A stretch of 64,000 nt of DNA. Source: Alphaproteobacteria bacterium. GTDB taxonomy: Bacteria; Pseudomonadota; Alphaproteobacteria; UBA6615. A program made the position numbers and the translations under genes. The DNA lies in the NCBI GenBank assembly GCA_002727315.1, contig PBWR01000006.1:124001-188000 (forward strand), given 5' to 3'. The stretch's first letter is position 1; every line of letters starts with the position of its first letter. Under the pieces are notes generated by a model. It was not told the DNA's origin. It saw nothing but the letters and a program-made list of their open reading frames with translations, and ran no database searches. Below are positions 25,009 through 34,286 of this stretch, piece by piece.

Positions 25009-26843
25009 GCCGGCCTCCTCCGGACGGCGCGTACAAGACCCGCCAATCCGTTGGGCAAGAACACCACAAGCGCCACGATCAGGACGCCGAGTAACAACTG
25101 CCAGAGCTCGGTCAGACGGTTCAGCTCGGTCTCGATTTCGGTGAAGACGATCGCACCGAGCACCGGCCCGGCGAGCGACTGGACACCACCCAGCAGGACC
25201 ATGACCAGGCCGTCGACCGAGGTGGACACGAACAGGACGTCGGGGAAGACGCTGCCCTTGGCGAACGCGAAGAAACCGCCCGCGATACCAGCGGCCGCAC
25301 CGGCCAGGGTGAATGCCAGCCAGCGATGGTGCGTGACGTCGATGCCGATGGCGGCCGATCGGACTGCCGAATCACGGGTCGCACGAAGGGTATAGCCGAA
25401 CGGGCTGAAGACCACGTGGCGGAGACCCCAGATGCCCGCGGCGCAGACCGCGAGCGTCAGGTAGTAGAAGGCGACCGGGCTCGATGCCCAGGCGCTTGGC
25501 CAGACACCGAGTATGCCGTTGTCGCCGCCGGTGAACCCGATCCACTGAAACGCCGCCGACCAGGTGATCTGGGCAAACGCCAGCGTCAGCATCGCCATAT
25601 AGATGCCCGACAGGCGGACGCAGAACCATCCGAACAACACCGCGCCGGCTGCGCCGGCCAGCGGTGCGAGGAGCAGGGCCGGTTCCATGCCGAGGGACAG
25701 GTGAAACACCGCCAGTCCGGCGCCATAGGCCCCCAGCCCGAAATACGCCGCATGCCCGAACGTTATCAGACCGCCCCCCCACAAGAGGAAATGCAAACTC
25801 GCGGCGAACAGCGCCAGGATCGCGATCTCGGTAAGGACGATGACGGCAAACTCACCCAGCAGGACCGGTGCAGCGAGCGCCACCAGGAGCAACCCCCACC
25901 AGAAGATTCGCAGCAGGCCATCGGAGGCGCGCAACGGCAGGTCCGGACTTCGCCGGTCTTCCTCGGTCGTGAATTCCGGCCGCCCGAACAGGCCGCTCGG
26001 CTTGAGCACAAGGGTCACGGCCATGACGAGAAAGATCAGGACCAGCGTGATCTCGGGAAATATCACCAGGCCGAATGCCAGCAACATGCTGATCAGGACG
26101 GCTGCGACGAAGGCGCCCATGATCGAACCCATGCCGCCGACCACCACCACCACGAAGGCATCGACGATGATGGAAAGGTCCATCGACAGGCTGGCAGCCT
26201 GGCGCGGGATCTGGAGGGCACCACCCAGGCCGGCAAGTGCCGCACCGAGCACGAACGCGGCGGTGAACAGCCAACGTTGATCGATCCCGAGAGCCGAGAC
26301 CATTTCCCGGTCCTCGGTCGCCGCCCGGACCAGGACCCCGAACCGGGTCCGACGAAACAACAGCCAAAGCCCACCGAGCACGAGAAACGCCACGGCAATG
26401 AGAAACAGGTCGTACTCGGGCAACTGGTGGCCAAGGACATTGATCGCCCCGTCCAGTCCCGGCATTCGCGGCGCGAACAGATCGTCGGCACCCCATACAA
26501 TGCGCGTCAGGTCCTGGATGATCAGGACCACGCCGAAGGTCGCTAGCAACTGGAACAATTCGGGCGCCCGATAGATGCGACGCAGAAACGTCGTTTCCAT
26601 GAGGGCGCCGATGGCACCGACGGCGAGCGCCGACAACACGAACGCCGCCAGGTATCCGGCGAAACTGCCACCCATCACGCTCACCAACGTGAACGCGATA
26701 TAGGCGCCGAGCATATACAAGGACCCGTGGGCGAAATTCACCACGCGGGTGACGCCGAACACGATCGACAGGCCGACGGCTATCAGAAACAGCGACGCCG
26801 CACTGGCCAGACCGGTGATCGCCTGAGCGACGATGAAACTCAA
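25005..26843 (-). CDS. Fused LivH-LivM permease of a branched-chain amino acid type ABC transporter
   Basis: The product is 612 residues and contains both permease halves in one chain. The N-terminal 290 residues are LivH-like (ITGLASAASLFLIAVGLSIVFGVTRVVNFAHGSLYMLGAY). A linker near residues 290-310 is polar (EFTTEEDRRSPDLP). The C-terminal 300 residues are LivM-like (GHAAYFGLGAYGAGLA and GGVQSLAGPVLGAIVF). Most systems encode these separately, as the second Liv cluster in this window does. It forms the membrane channel with LivG and LivF bound inside. It starts 42 nt after the binding-protein gene. Confidence 0.9.
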   Translation of the reverse strand: MSFIVAQAITGLASAASLFLIAVGLSIVFGVTRVVNFAHGSLYMLGAYIAFTLVSVMGGSFAGYLAAFVLSALAVGAIGALMETTFLRRIYRAPELFQLLATFGVVLIIQDLTRIVWGADDLFAPRMPGLDGAINVLGHQLPEYDLFLIAVAFLVLGGLWLLFRRTRFGVLVRAATEDREMVSALGIDQRWLFTAAFVLGAALAGLGGALQIPRQAASLSMDLSIIVDAFVVVVVGGMGSIMGAFVAAVLISMLLAFGLVIFPEITLVLIFLVMAVTLVLKPSGLFGRPEFTTEEDRRSPDLPLRASDGLLRIFWWGLLLVALAAPVLLGEFAVIVLTEIAILALFAASLHFLLWGGGLITFGHAAYFGLGAYGAGLAVFHLSLGMEPALLLAPLAGAAGAVLFGWFCVRLSGIYMAMLTLAFAQITWSAAFQWIGFTGGDNGILGVWPSAWASSPVAFYYLTLAVCAAGIWGLRHVVFSPFGYTLRATRDSAVRSAAIGIDVTHHRWLAFTLAGAAAGIAGGFFAFAKGSVFPDVLFVSTSVDGLVMVLLGGVQSLAGPVLGAIVFTEIETELNRLTELWQLLLGVLIVALVVFLPNGLAGLVRAVRRRPA

Positions 26844-26885
26844 TACATCCTCCAGCGCCGCTGTGCGGCCCGTCGCCGCGCGGGA

Positions 26886-28106
26886 CTACCAGCCGGGCCG
26901 AAGTTTCCGGACCGTGGCGTCGTCGGGAAGATAGTTTGCGCCGTTGGCGTAACGGAAGTCGACCATCACGCCGCGCCCGTCTACTTTCGCAGTCCGGCCG
27001 ACATATGCGCCCATCGTCGATTGATGATCGAGGGAACGATAGGTGATCGGGCCGAACGGCGTATCGAGATCCAGGTTCTTCATCGCTGCAACCATCGCAT
27101 CGGTGTCGACCTTGCCGGCCTTCCGAAGCATGGCCGCAATCGTCAGGATGGTGTTGTAGCCGACGATCGAGCCCGCACGCGGATAGTCGTTGAACCGTTT
27201 CTGATAGGCTTCGAGAAACGCATTGTGCGCGGGATCTTCGATCGACTGCCAGGGATAGCCCGTCACGATCCAGCCCTCGGGGGCCTCGTCCTTCAGTGGA
27301 TCGAGATACTCCGGCTCACCAGTCAGCAGGCTGACCACCTCGCGATCGGCGAACAGGCCACGCAGTTGGCCTTCGCGCACAAATTTTGCCAGGTCGATCG
27401 AGAACGTGACGTTGAAGATCGCGTCCGGCTTGGCCAGCGCGATCGCCTGCACCGTGACGCCGGCGTCGAGCTTGAACAGGGCCGGCCACTGCTCCTCGAC
27501 AAATTCGATATCGGGCCGTAGTCCCTTGAGCACATCCTTGAACGCCTTCACGGCCGACTGCCCATACTCATAGTTCGGTGCCACCGTCGCCCAGCGCTTG
27601 GCCGGCAGCTTGGCCGCTTCCTCGGCCAACATCGCCGCCTGCATGTAGGTCGAGGGCCGGAGCCTGAACGTATAATCATTTCCCTTGGCCCAGACGATGG
27701 CATCCGACAGCGGCTCGGCGGCCACGAACAACACCTTGTTGCGCTCCGCAAAGTCGGCCACGGCGAGCCCGATATTGGAAAGGAACGTCCCGGCGATCAG
27801 GTCGACCTTCTCTCGCCGAATGAGCTCCTCGGCGAACTTGACCGCGTCGGCCGGCTTGCCGCCATCGTCCCGCGATATGACTTCGAGCGACCGACCGAGG
27901 ACGCCACCGCCCGCGTTGATCTGCTCGACGGCCAGCTCCCAGCCGCTCCGATACGGCACGGTGAAGGCCGCCAACGGTCCGGTGTAACTGTTGATCTCGC
28001 CAATCCGGATCGGGTCCTGTTGCGCCCCGGCCGTGGACTGTGGAAGGCTTGAAAGAAGGACCGCCATCACGGCGATCAGATATGTGCGAACGCTCATGCG
28101 CAGCAT
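26886..28106 (-). CDS. Periplasmic substrate-binding protein of the Liv-type ABC transporter
   Basis: The product is 406 residues with a signal peptide (hydrophobic YLIAVMAVLLSSL, cleavage near AGA-QQ), so it is exported. The mature part begins DPIRIGEINSYTG, typical of periplasmic binding protein type 1 (Leu/Ile/Val, amide, aromatic ligands). ATG 28106 follows GAGGAGAGACG. It heads the operon with the fused permease and two ATPases. The true ligand is not deducible and need not be an amino acid. Confidence 0.88.
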   Translation of the reverse strand: MLRMSVRTYLIAVMAVLLSSLPQSTAGAQQDPIRIGEINSYTGPLAAFTVPYRSGWELAVEQINAGGGVLGRSLEVISRDDGGKPADAVKFAEELIRREKVDLIAGTFLSNIGLAVADFAERNKVLFVAAEPLSDAIVWAKGNDYTFRLRPSTYMQAAMLAEEAAKLPAKRWATVAPNYEYGQSAVKAFKDVLKGLRPDIEFVEEQWPALFKLDAGVTVQAIALAKPDAIFNVTFSIDLAKFVREGQLRGLFADREVVSLLTGEPEYLDPLKDEAPEGWIVTGYPWQSIEDPAHNAFLEAYQKRFNDYPRAGSIVGYNTILTIAAMLRKAGKVDTDAMVAAMKNLDLDTPFGPITYRSLDHQSTMGAYVGRTAKVDGRGVMVDFRYANGANYLPDDATVRKLRPGW

Positions 28107-28321
28107 GATCGTCTCTCCTCAGAAATCGTTGTTCCAGGGCGCGTTTGTCGCGCTCTCACGTTCCCCTTGATCCGGCGATCAACTCCGTCGCCATGTGGCA
28201 ACATATACTCATGATGAGGTCAACGTCTAATGCAATTCCCAATACTTTCCCCGATGCGGTTTGACGGGATAGAAGACGCAGGAAGCATTAGATATAGTCC
28301 GCCCAGTTCTAGGGAGGAATC

Positions 28322-29623
28322 ATGACAATAAACGTTGCCGTTATCGGCGCCGGCCCGAGCGGATTTTACACCGTCGACGCCCTGCTCAAGGGCGAAAAGG
28401 ATGTCCGGGTCGACATTATCGAGCGCTTGCCGACACCGTTCGGTCTCATCCGGGGTGGAGTCGCGCCGGACCATCAGACCACCAAGAAGGTCGCACGGGT
28501 CTACGAGAAGACTGCGCTCACCGATGGGGTTGGATATTTCGGCAATGTCGAAGTGGGCCGCGACGTGACCATTGCGGAACTCCAGGAAATCTACGATGCC
28601 ATCGTGCTGGCTGTCGGCGCACCGACGGACCGCAAGCTCGGCATACCCGGCGACGACAAGATCGGCGTCTACGGCTCGGCCGACTTTGTCGGCTGGTACA
28701 ATGGGCATCCCGATTTCACCGATCTGGATCCCGACCTGAACACCCAGACAGTGGTGGTCATCGGCAACGGCAATGTGGCCGTCGACATCGCCCGGGTGCT
28801 CGTGAAGACGCCGGAGGAAATGACGGAGACGGATCTCGCCGATCACGCAGCCGATACCATCGATGCGTCCCCAATCAAGGATGTCTACATGGTCGGCCGC
28901 CGCGGCCCGATCGAAGCAAAGTTCACCAATGTCGAACTGCGCGAAATGGGCAAGCTCGAGGATTGCCAGCCCGTGATCGATCCGGCCCAGCTGCCCGACG
29001 AGGTCGAGGGCGACTGGTCAGACAGGGATCGCCGGCTCAAGGAACGCAATCTCGCCACCATGAAGGAGTTTCCCGACGTCGACCCGTCGGGCATGTCCAA
29101 GCGCTGTCATTTCACCTTTTACGCCAAGCCCGTCGAGGTTCTGGGCGGTGACAAGGTCGAGGGCGTGCGCATGGAACACACACGCGTCGAAGATGGACGC
29201 TCCGTGGGCACCGGCGAGTTTTTCGAAATCCCGTGCGGATTGCTGATCCCGGCGATCGGGTATTTCTCCGCACCGTTCCCCGGTGTGCCGTTCGATGTCG
29301 ACAACGGCGTCGTGGTGCACGATGACGGACGCGTCGGTGACGGCGTCTATGCGGTGGGCTGGATCAAGCGTGGCCCGACCGGGGTCATCGGTACCAACAA
29401 GCCGGACGGGGACACCGCCGCGACCCAGATTTTCGAAGACATCGAGGACGGTACGAAGCCCGGTCGAGAGGCTCTTGAGACTCTTCTCGAAGAGCGGTCC
29501 GTGCGTACTTTGAGCTATGCCGACTGGCAGGCGATCGACGCGGCAGAAGTCGCCGCGGCGAAACCCGGCGCACCGCGAAGAAAGTTCGTCAATGTGGACG
29601 AAATGATTGCAGTCCTTGACTGA
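28322..29623 (+). CDS. FAD-dependent ferredoxin/adrenodoxin-NADP+ reductase (FprA-like)
   Basis: The product is 433 residues. FAD-binding GAGPSGFYTVDALL is at the N-terminus, the NADP-binding GNGNVAVDIARVL near residue 145, and the C-terminal GWIKRGPTGVIGTNKPDG is the hallmark of the adrenodoxin reductase family. It transfers electrons between NADPH and a ferredoxin. The site GGGAGGAATC precedes the ATG. It lies 153 nt upstream of korAB, whose enzyme makes reduced ferredoxin, so the two may form an electron-transfer unit, although a separate promoter for korA is possible. Confidence 0.9.
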   Translation: MTINVAVIGAGPSGFYTVDALLKGEKDVRVDIIERLPTPFGLIRGGVAPDHQTTKKVARVYEKTALTDGVGYFGNVEVGRDVTIAELQEIYDAIVLAVGAPTDRKLGIPGDDKIGVYGSADFVGWYNGHPDFTDLDPDLNTQTVVVIGNGNVAVDIARVLVKTPEEMTETDLADHAADTIDASPIKDVYMVGRRGPIEAKFTNVELREMGKLEDCQPVIDPAQLPDEVEGDWSDRDRRLKERNLATMKEFPDVDPSGMSKRCHFTFYAKPVEVLGGDKVEGVRMEHTRVEDGRSVGTGEFFEIPCGLLIPAIGYFSAPFPGVPFDVDNGVVVHDDGRVGDGVYAVGWIKRGPTGVIGTNKPDGDTAATQIFEDIEDGTKPGREALETLLEERSVRTLSYADWQAIDAAEVAAAKPGAPRRKFVNVDEMIAVLD

Positions 29624-29776
29624 TCGGCAAAACACCTTAATTGGGCCCGCAACGAGCGAGTTTATGCTTGAATCGCAGGTGCAAGCGGATGATTGTAGCG
29701 CCCCGCATCCGGGGCGGTGCAAACCCAGCCGGGAATTATCAGAAATATTCGTCGAAATACGGGAAGGAAACACCCG

Positions 29777-31645
29777 ATGTCTGAGGTAGCGGCCGTCGAA
29801 CGGCCGGAAGATGACCGTACGGAAATAGAGTCTGCGGTCGTTCGTTTCGCCGGTGATTCCGGTGACGGAATGCAGCTTACGGGCAGCCAGTTCACCATGA
29901 CGGCCGCCATCGCAGGACACGATCTTGCGACATTCCCCGATTTCCCAGCCGAAATTCGCGCACCCGCCGGAACCACATTCGGCGTGTCCGCATTCCAGAT
30001 CAATTTCGGCGCCCGAAAAATCATGACGTCGGGCGACCAGCTGGACGTTCTCGTAGCGATGAACCCTGCCGCGCTGATCACCAACCTGGCGGACGTCAAG
30101 CCGCACGGGATTGTCATTGCCGATTCCGGTGCCTTCACCGACCGCAATCTTGCGAAGGCCGGCTACGACGAGAACCCGCTGGAGAATGGCAGCCTCGACG
30201 ACTACCGGCTGGTCAAGATCGACATGACCCGCCTGACCGTCGAAGCGGTCAAGGAGTTCGGACTGTCGAACAAGGAAGCGCTGCGCTCCAAGAACATGTG
30301 GGCGCTGGGCCTTGTCTACTGGATGTACGGCCGCAAGCGACAGGCCTCGGTCGACTGGCTGCAGGCCAAGTTTGCCGGCAAGGAAGACATCGCGAACGCG
30401 AATATCGCCGCGATGAATGCCGGTCACGCGTTCGGCGAGACCGCGGAGATGCCGGCCGAGCTCGGCACTTTCGAGGTCGAGCCGGCCAAGATCGAGCCGG
30501 GCCTCTACCGCACCATCACGGGAGCGGAATCGGTGTCGTTGGGCTTGCTGGCCGGTTCGCAGCTTGCCGGCCTGAAGATCTCCTTCTGCTCCTATCCGAT
30601 CACGCCCGCCTCGAGCCTGCTGCACCAGCTGGCCCGGATGAAGGAATTCGGCGTCGTGACCTTCCAGGCCGAAGACGAGATCGCGGCCGCCGCCGCGGCG
30701 ATCGGCGCCTCTTATGCCGGCTCCCTCGGCATCACCTCGAGCTCCGGTCCCGGTATCGCGCTGAAGATGGAAGCCATCGGGCTGGCGATTGCTACCGAAC
30801 TGCCGCTAGTGATCGTCAACTCCCAGCGCGCCGGACCATCGACGGGCATGCCTACCAAGACCGAGCAGTCGGATCTCTATCAGGCCGTCTATGGTCGCAA
30901 CGGCGACGCACCGATGCCGGTGATTTCGGTTTCAACGCCGTCAGACGGCTACGAAGTCGCCATCGAGGCGGTGCGCATCGCCACCAAGTACATGACCCCG
31001 GTGATGGTCCTGACCGACGGCTATATCACCAACGCATCGGAGCCCTGGCTCATTCCGGAATCGGGGGACAACGATCCGTTCGAAGTCCAGTTCCGGACTG
31101 ATCCGGAGAACTTCCAGCCCTTCATGCGTGACGATGACACGCTCGCGCGTCCGTGGGTGAAGCCCGGCACGCCGGACTTGATGCACCGGATCGGCGGCAT
31201 CGAACGCTCGTATGACAGCGGGCATATCTCCTACGACCCCGAAAACCACCAGAAGATGACCGACGTGCGCGCCGCGAAGGTTCTGGGTGTGGCCAACGAC
31301 ATTCCCGAACAGGAATGCAGTGTCGGCGAAGCCGGCGGCAAGCTGGCGGTCGTGGGCTGGGGGTCGACCTATGGCCCGATCAACCGCGCAGTCAGCAACA
31401 TGCGTGACGAGGGACTGGACGTATCGCACATCCACTTGCGCTACATCTGGCCGCTGCCGCGCAACCTGGGCGAGCTTCTGGGGAGCTTCGACAAGGTTCT
31501 GGTGCCGGAAATGAACACCGGACAGCTGAAGACCCTGCTCCGCGACCAGTATCTGCTTCCCGCCGAAGGCTTCAACAAGGTCAACGGCAAACCCTTCCTG
31601 ATCGGCGAACTCGAAGACGCGATCCTCGACAGGCTGGAGAACTAG
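29777..31645 (+). CDS. korA: 2-oxoacid:acceptor (2-oxoglutarate:ferredoxin) oxidoreductase, alpha subunit with fused gamma domain
   Basis: The product is 622 residues. The N-terminal about 190 residues are the gamma domain (VVRFAGDSGDGMQLTGSQF), followed by the pyrimidine-binding alpha domain (ISFCSYPITPASSLLHQL near residue 275 and SSSGPGIALKMEAIG near residue 330). With KorB it decarboxylates a 2-oxo acid to acyl-CoA and reduces ferredoxin, or runs in reverse. The ATG at 29777 with GGGAAGGAAAC is preferred over an earlier start at 29717. korB begins 1 nt after the stop. Confidence 0.92.
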   Translation: MSEVAAVERPEDDRTEIESAVVRFAGDSGDGMQLTGSQFTMTAAIAGHDLATFPDFPAEIRAPAGTTFGVSAFQINFGARKIMTSGDQLDVLVAMNPAALITNLADVKPHGIVIADSGAFTDRNLAKAGYDENPLENGSLDDYRLVKIDMTRLTVEAVKEFGLSNKEALRSKNMWALGLVYWMYGRKRQASVDWLQAKFAGKEDIANANIAAMNAGHAFGETAEMPAELGTFEVEPAKIEPGLYRTITGAESVSLGLLAGSQLAGLKISFCSYPITPASSLLHQLARMKEFGVVTFQAEDEIAAAAAAIGASYAGSLGITSSSGPGIALKMEAIGLAIATELPLVIVNSQRAGPSTGMPTKTEQSDLYQAVYGRNGDAPMPVISVSTPSDGYEVAIEAVRIATKYMTPVMVLTDGYITNASEPWLIPESGDNDPFEVQFRTDPENFQPFMRDDDTLARPWVKPGTPDLMHRIGGIERSYDSGHISYDPENHQKMTDVRAAKVLGVANDIPEQECSVGEAGGKLAVVGWGSTYGPINRAVSNMRDEGLDVSHIHLRYIWPLPRNLGELLGSFDKVLVPEMNTGQLKTLLRDQYLLPAEGFNKVNGKPFLIGELEDAILDRLEN

Positions 31646-31646
31646 A

Positions 31647-32672
31647 ATGAACGTCCAAAGCCCCCCGGAAAAACTCAAGGCCCGCGACTACGCGACCGAC
31701 CAGGAAGTCCGCTGGTGCCCAGGCTGCGGCGACTACGCCATTCTCAAGGGCGTGCAGAACACCCTGGCCCAGCTCGAGGCCGACCCGAAGAACACGGTGT
31801 TCGTGTCGGGCATCGGCTGCGCGGCAAGGTTCCCGTACTACATGGAGACCTATGGCTTCCATACGATCCACGGCCGCTCACCGGCGGTGGCATCGGGTGT
31901 GAAGCTCGCCAACCCGGAACTGGATGTCTGGGTTGTCGGAGGCGACGGCGACATGCTCTCGATCGGCGGCAACCACACAATGCACGCCATCCGGCGGAAC
32001 GTGGACCTCCAGATCCTGCTGTTCAACAACCAGATCTACGGTCTCACCAAGGGCCAGTATTCACCGACCTCGAAGATCGGCACCAAGTCGCCCTCGACCC
32101 CGCTGGGTTCGATCGACAATCCGGTCTCGGCGGCGCAGTTCGCGCTTGGCGTCGGCGGTACGTTCATCGCCCGTTCGTCGGACATTCTGCAGAAGCATCT
32201 GCCGGAAGTCCTGAAACGCGCCTACCAGCACAAGGGCGCGTCATTCGTCGAGATCTTCCAGAACTGCATCGTCTACAATGACGGCGCCTTCAAGCACTTC
32301 ACCGAGAAGGCTATCCAGGACGAGATGCAGATTCATGTCGAGCACGACCAGCCCCTGCTGTTCGGAGAGGACAAGCAGAAAGGCCTGATCCTCAACAAGG
32401 AGGAGATGCGCCTCGAGGTTGCGACACTCGGCGAAAACGGCGTCACCATCGACGATATCGCCGTGCACGACGAGACCAACCGTGGCTTGGCCACGATGCT
32501 GGCGCAGATGGATCCGCCGAACTTCCCGGTGGCCCTGGGCGTGCTTTACGCCGAAGCGGCACCGACCTACGAATCTGCGGTCCACTCGCAGATCGACCAG
32601 GCCGGCAAGGATGCGGGCGAGGCCGACATCAACAAGCTGCTGCGGCGCGGCCAGACCTGGACCGTCGAGTAA
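31647..32672 (+). CDS. korB: 2-oxoacid:ferredoxin oxidoreductase, beta subunit
   Basis: The product is 341 residues. It binds thiamine diphosphate: the motif GDGDMLSIGGNHTMHAIRRN near residue 96, ending in N. The CPGCGDY near residue 25 is part of the Fe-S ligand set. The downstream segment NNQIYGLTKGQYSPTS distinguishes this family. It is cotranscribed with korA. The pair is oxygen-tolerant in many aerobic alphaproteobacteria. Confidence 0.93.
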   Translation: MNVQSPPEKLKARDYATDQEVRWCPGCGDYAILKGVQNTLAQLEADPKNTVFVSGIGCAARFPYYMETYGFHTIHGRSPAVASGVKLANPELDVWVVGGDGDMLSIGGNHTMHAIRRNVDLQILLFNNQIYGLTKGQYSPTSKIGTKSPSTPLGSIDNPVSAAQFALGVGGTFIARSSDILQKHLPEVLKRAYQHKGASFVEIFQNCIVYNDGAFKHFTEKAIQDEMQIHVEHDQPLLFGEDKQKGLILNKEEMRLEVATLGENGVTIDDIAVHDETNRGLATMLAQMDPPNFPVALGVLYAEAAPTYESAVHSQIDQAGKDAGEADINKLLRRGQTWTVE

Positions 32673-32775
32673 ACGGCAACAAACAAAGCTGGGCGCGCGC
32701 CTGCGACCGATGGGCGCGCCGCCTTGCCCTTAGCCGCTTAACGCTCCAGATTTCGCGAAGATCTGGCGCGAACCT

Positions 32776-33840
32776 ATGACGGCAACGACCACAGACCCTC
32801 AAACCATGACACGACGCAACGACCGCGCCATCGGCCGGTGGCTGTTGCTTTGCGCGGCAATGGTCCTTGCAATGGTCGTCATCGGCGGCATCACGCGATT
32901 GACCGGATCGGGTTTGTCGATCGTCGAATGGCGGCCGATCCTCGGGTTCCTGCCACCCCTGACAGACGCGGACTGGATGCGGGTCTTCGAGCTTTACCGA
33001 GCGACCCCGCAATACCAGGAAGTCAACGCGGGCATGTCGCTTGCCGAATTTCGAGCGATCTTCTGGTGGGAGTATATCCATCGTCTGTTCGGCCGCCTGA
33101 TCGGCCTGGTCTTCTTCATACCCTTCGTCTGGTTTCTGGTCCGCGGCCGGGTCCGGCCGGCCCTGGTACCACGGCTGGTGATCCTGTTCCTGCTCGGCGG
33201 TGTGCAAGGGGTGCTTGGCTGGTACATGGTGCGCAGCGGGCTGGTCGATATTCCCGAGGTCAGCCAGTACCGGCTGACTGCCCATCTGTCGCTCGCATTC
33301 GTGATCTACGCGGCCCTGGTCTGGACCGGCCTGTCCCTGACCATCCCGGACAGGCCGATTGTCGTCGACGGGAAGCAGACCACCGTCCGCCGCCTGGCGC
33401 TCGCCACACTTGCGTTGATTTCCCTCACCATCCTCTCGGGTGCTTTCGTGGCCGGCACCGATGCAGGACTGATCTTCAACACCTTCCCCCTGATGGACGG
33501 CGCGATCCTACCGCCGGGCTATTTCGATACGGCCGCGGCCGCGTTCGAGGATCATGGCACCATCCAGTTTCACCACCGGGTGCTGGCCATCCTCAGCCTT
33601 CTCACCGTCCTGGCACTGTGGTGGAACAGCCGCTGGCTTGCCCTGGCGCCCCGCGCGCGTGCGGTCGCGAACGGGTTGCTGGTGGTCGCCGCCCTCCAAG
33701 TGGTGCTGGGCATCACGACCCTGCTGCTGGTGGTGCCGGTCCACGCCGCGGCCACCCATCAGGCGGGTGCAGTGGTGCTCTTCACCATGATCATCTGGTT
33801 CGTCTACGAGCTGGGGTCGGCGTCCCCCGGCGACAACTAG
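32776..33840 (+). CDS. ctaA: Heme A synthase, COX15/CtaA family
   Basis: The product is 354 residues with about eight membrane segments. It oxidises heme O to heme A for cytochrome c oxidase. Conserved histidines are seen in EYIHRLFGRLIG near residue 100, LTAHLSLAF near residue 170, QFHHRVLA near residue 268 and AATHQAGA near residue 330. Additional family residues include IVEWRPI. ATG 32776. This gene indicates an aerobic respiratory chain with an aa3-type oxidase. Its stop lies in CTAG at 33837-33840, opposite the end of the phoX remnant. Confidence 0.93.
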   Translation: MTATTTDPQTMTRRNDRAIGRWLLLCAAMVLAMVVIGGITRLTGSGLSIVEWRPILGFLPPLTDADWMRVFELYRATPQYQEVNAGMSLAEFRAIFWWEYIHRLFGRLIGLVFFIPFVWFLVRGRVRPALVPRLVILFLLGGVQGVLGWYMVRSGLVDIPEVSQYRLTAHLSLAFVIYAALVWTGLSLTIPDRPIVVDGKQTTVRRLALATLALISLTILSGAFVAGTDAGLIFNTFPLMDGAILPPGYFDTAAAAFEDHGTIQFHHRVLAILSLLTVLALWWNSRWLALAPRARAVANGLLVVAALQVVLGITTLLLVVPVHAAATHQAGAVVLFTMIIWFVYELGSASPGDN

Positions 33841-34172
33841 CCGCCGACCGCGCGACCACCGAGGACCTGGGCGGCATCGCCTCATCGAAATCCGGCCAGC
33901 GCGTGGCGTGATCCTCGTATGTCGAGTCCCGGCCGAACGGGGGCCAGTCCTTGGCGCCATCGACCGCGACATGCTGGACCGCCACGAAAAGGGTCTGGTC
34001 GTCAGGCGCGAACTGCGGGCCGCACATTTCGGCCCCGACAGGCACCCGATAGAACATGCGGCCGATATAGCGCTTGTGCACGACACCGCCGAAGGTTTCA
34101 TTGTCCGACGAATTCGACGGCACATCATCCGACGCTTCGAACGCGGCAGGCGAATTCGGGCTGGTCCTGGGT
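33837..34172 (-). pseudogene. Remnant of a PhoX-type alkaline phosphatase (DUF839), C-terminal part
   Basis: About 110 residues on the minus strand look like the C-terminal end of a PhoX-family phosphatase: GAEMCGPQFAPDDQTLFVAVQH, then RWPDFDEAMPPRSSVV. The frame is closed by a TGA at about 34175 and no start codon or upstream domain is present, whereas intact family members exceed 500 residues. After SSVVA a one-base shift would reach a TAG within CTAG, suggesting the original end. No RBS is seen. This is a gene remnant between photolyase and ctaA. Confidence 0.7.
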
Positions 34173-34286
34173 CAATCCTCTGCTCCCTTGGGAAAGACTA
34201 GCAAATCATCATGCCCAGGGAATTAGACCCCGCGGGACAAGGTTCCGTGACGCAACAATGACAAATCCATGAAACGCCGGCTTGCG

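Noticed and set aside
25326-26546. 406-codon plus-strand frame across the LivHM fusion gene
   Set aside because: Shadow of a permease gene: the translation is Gln/Arg/His-rich, with no domain and no RBS.
28226-28292. Inverted repeat TCTAATGC / GCATTAGA in the gap between the binding-protein and flavoprotein genes
   Set aside because: Arms are only 8 bp and 51 nt apart, with no known operator match; too weak to annotate.
29698-29713. Short GC hairpin GCCCC/GGGGC before korA
   Set aside because: Only 5 bp and no T run; not convincing as terminator or regulator.
29018-30625. 535-codon minus-strand frame across the flavoprotein and korA
   Set aside because: Spans two well-supported genes and an intergenic gap on the other strand; no motif seen.
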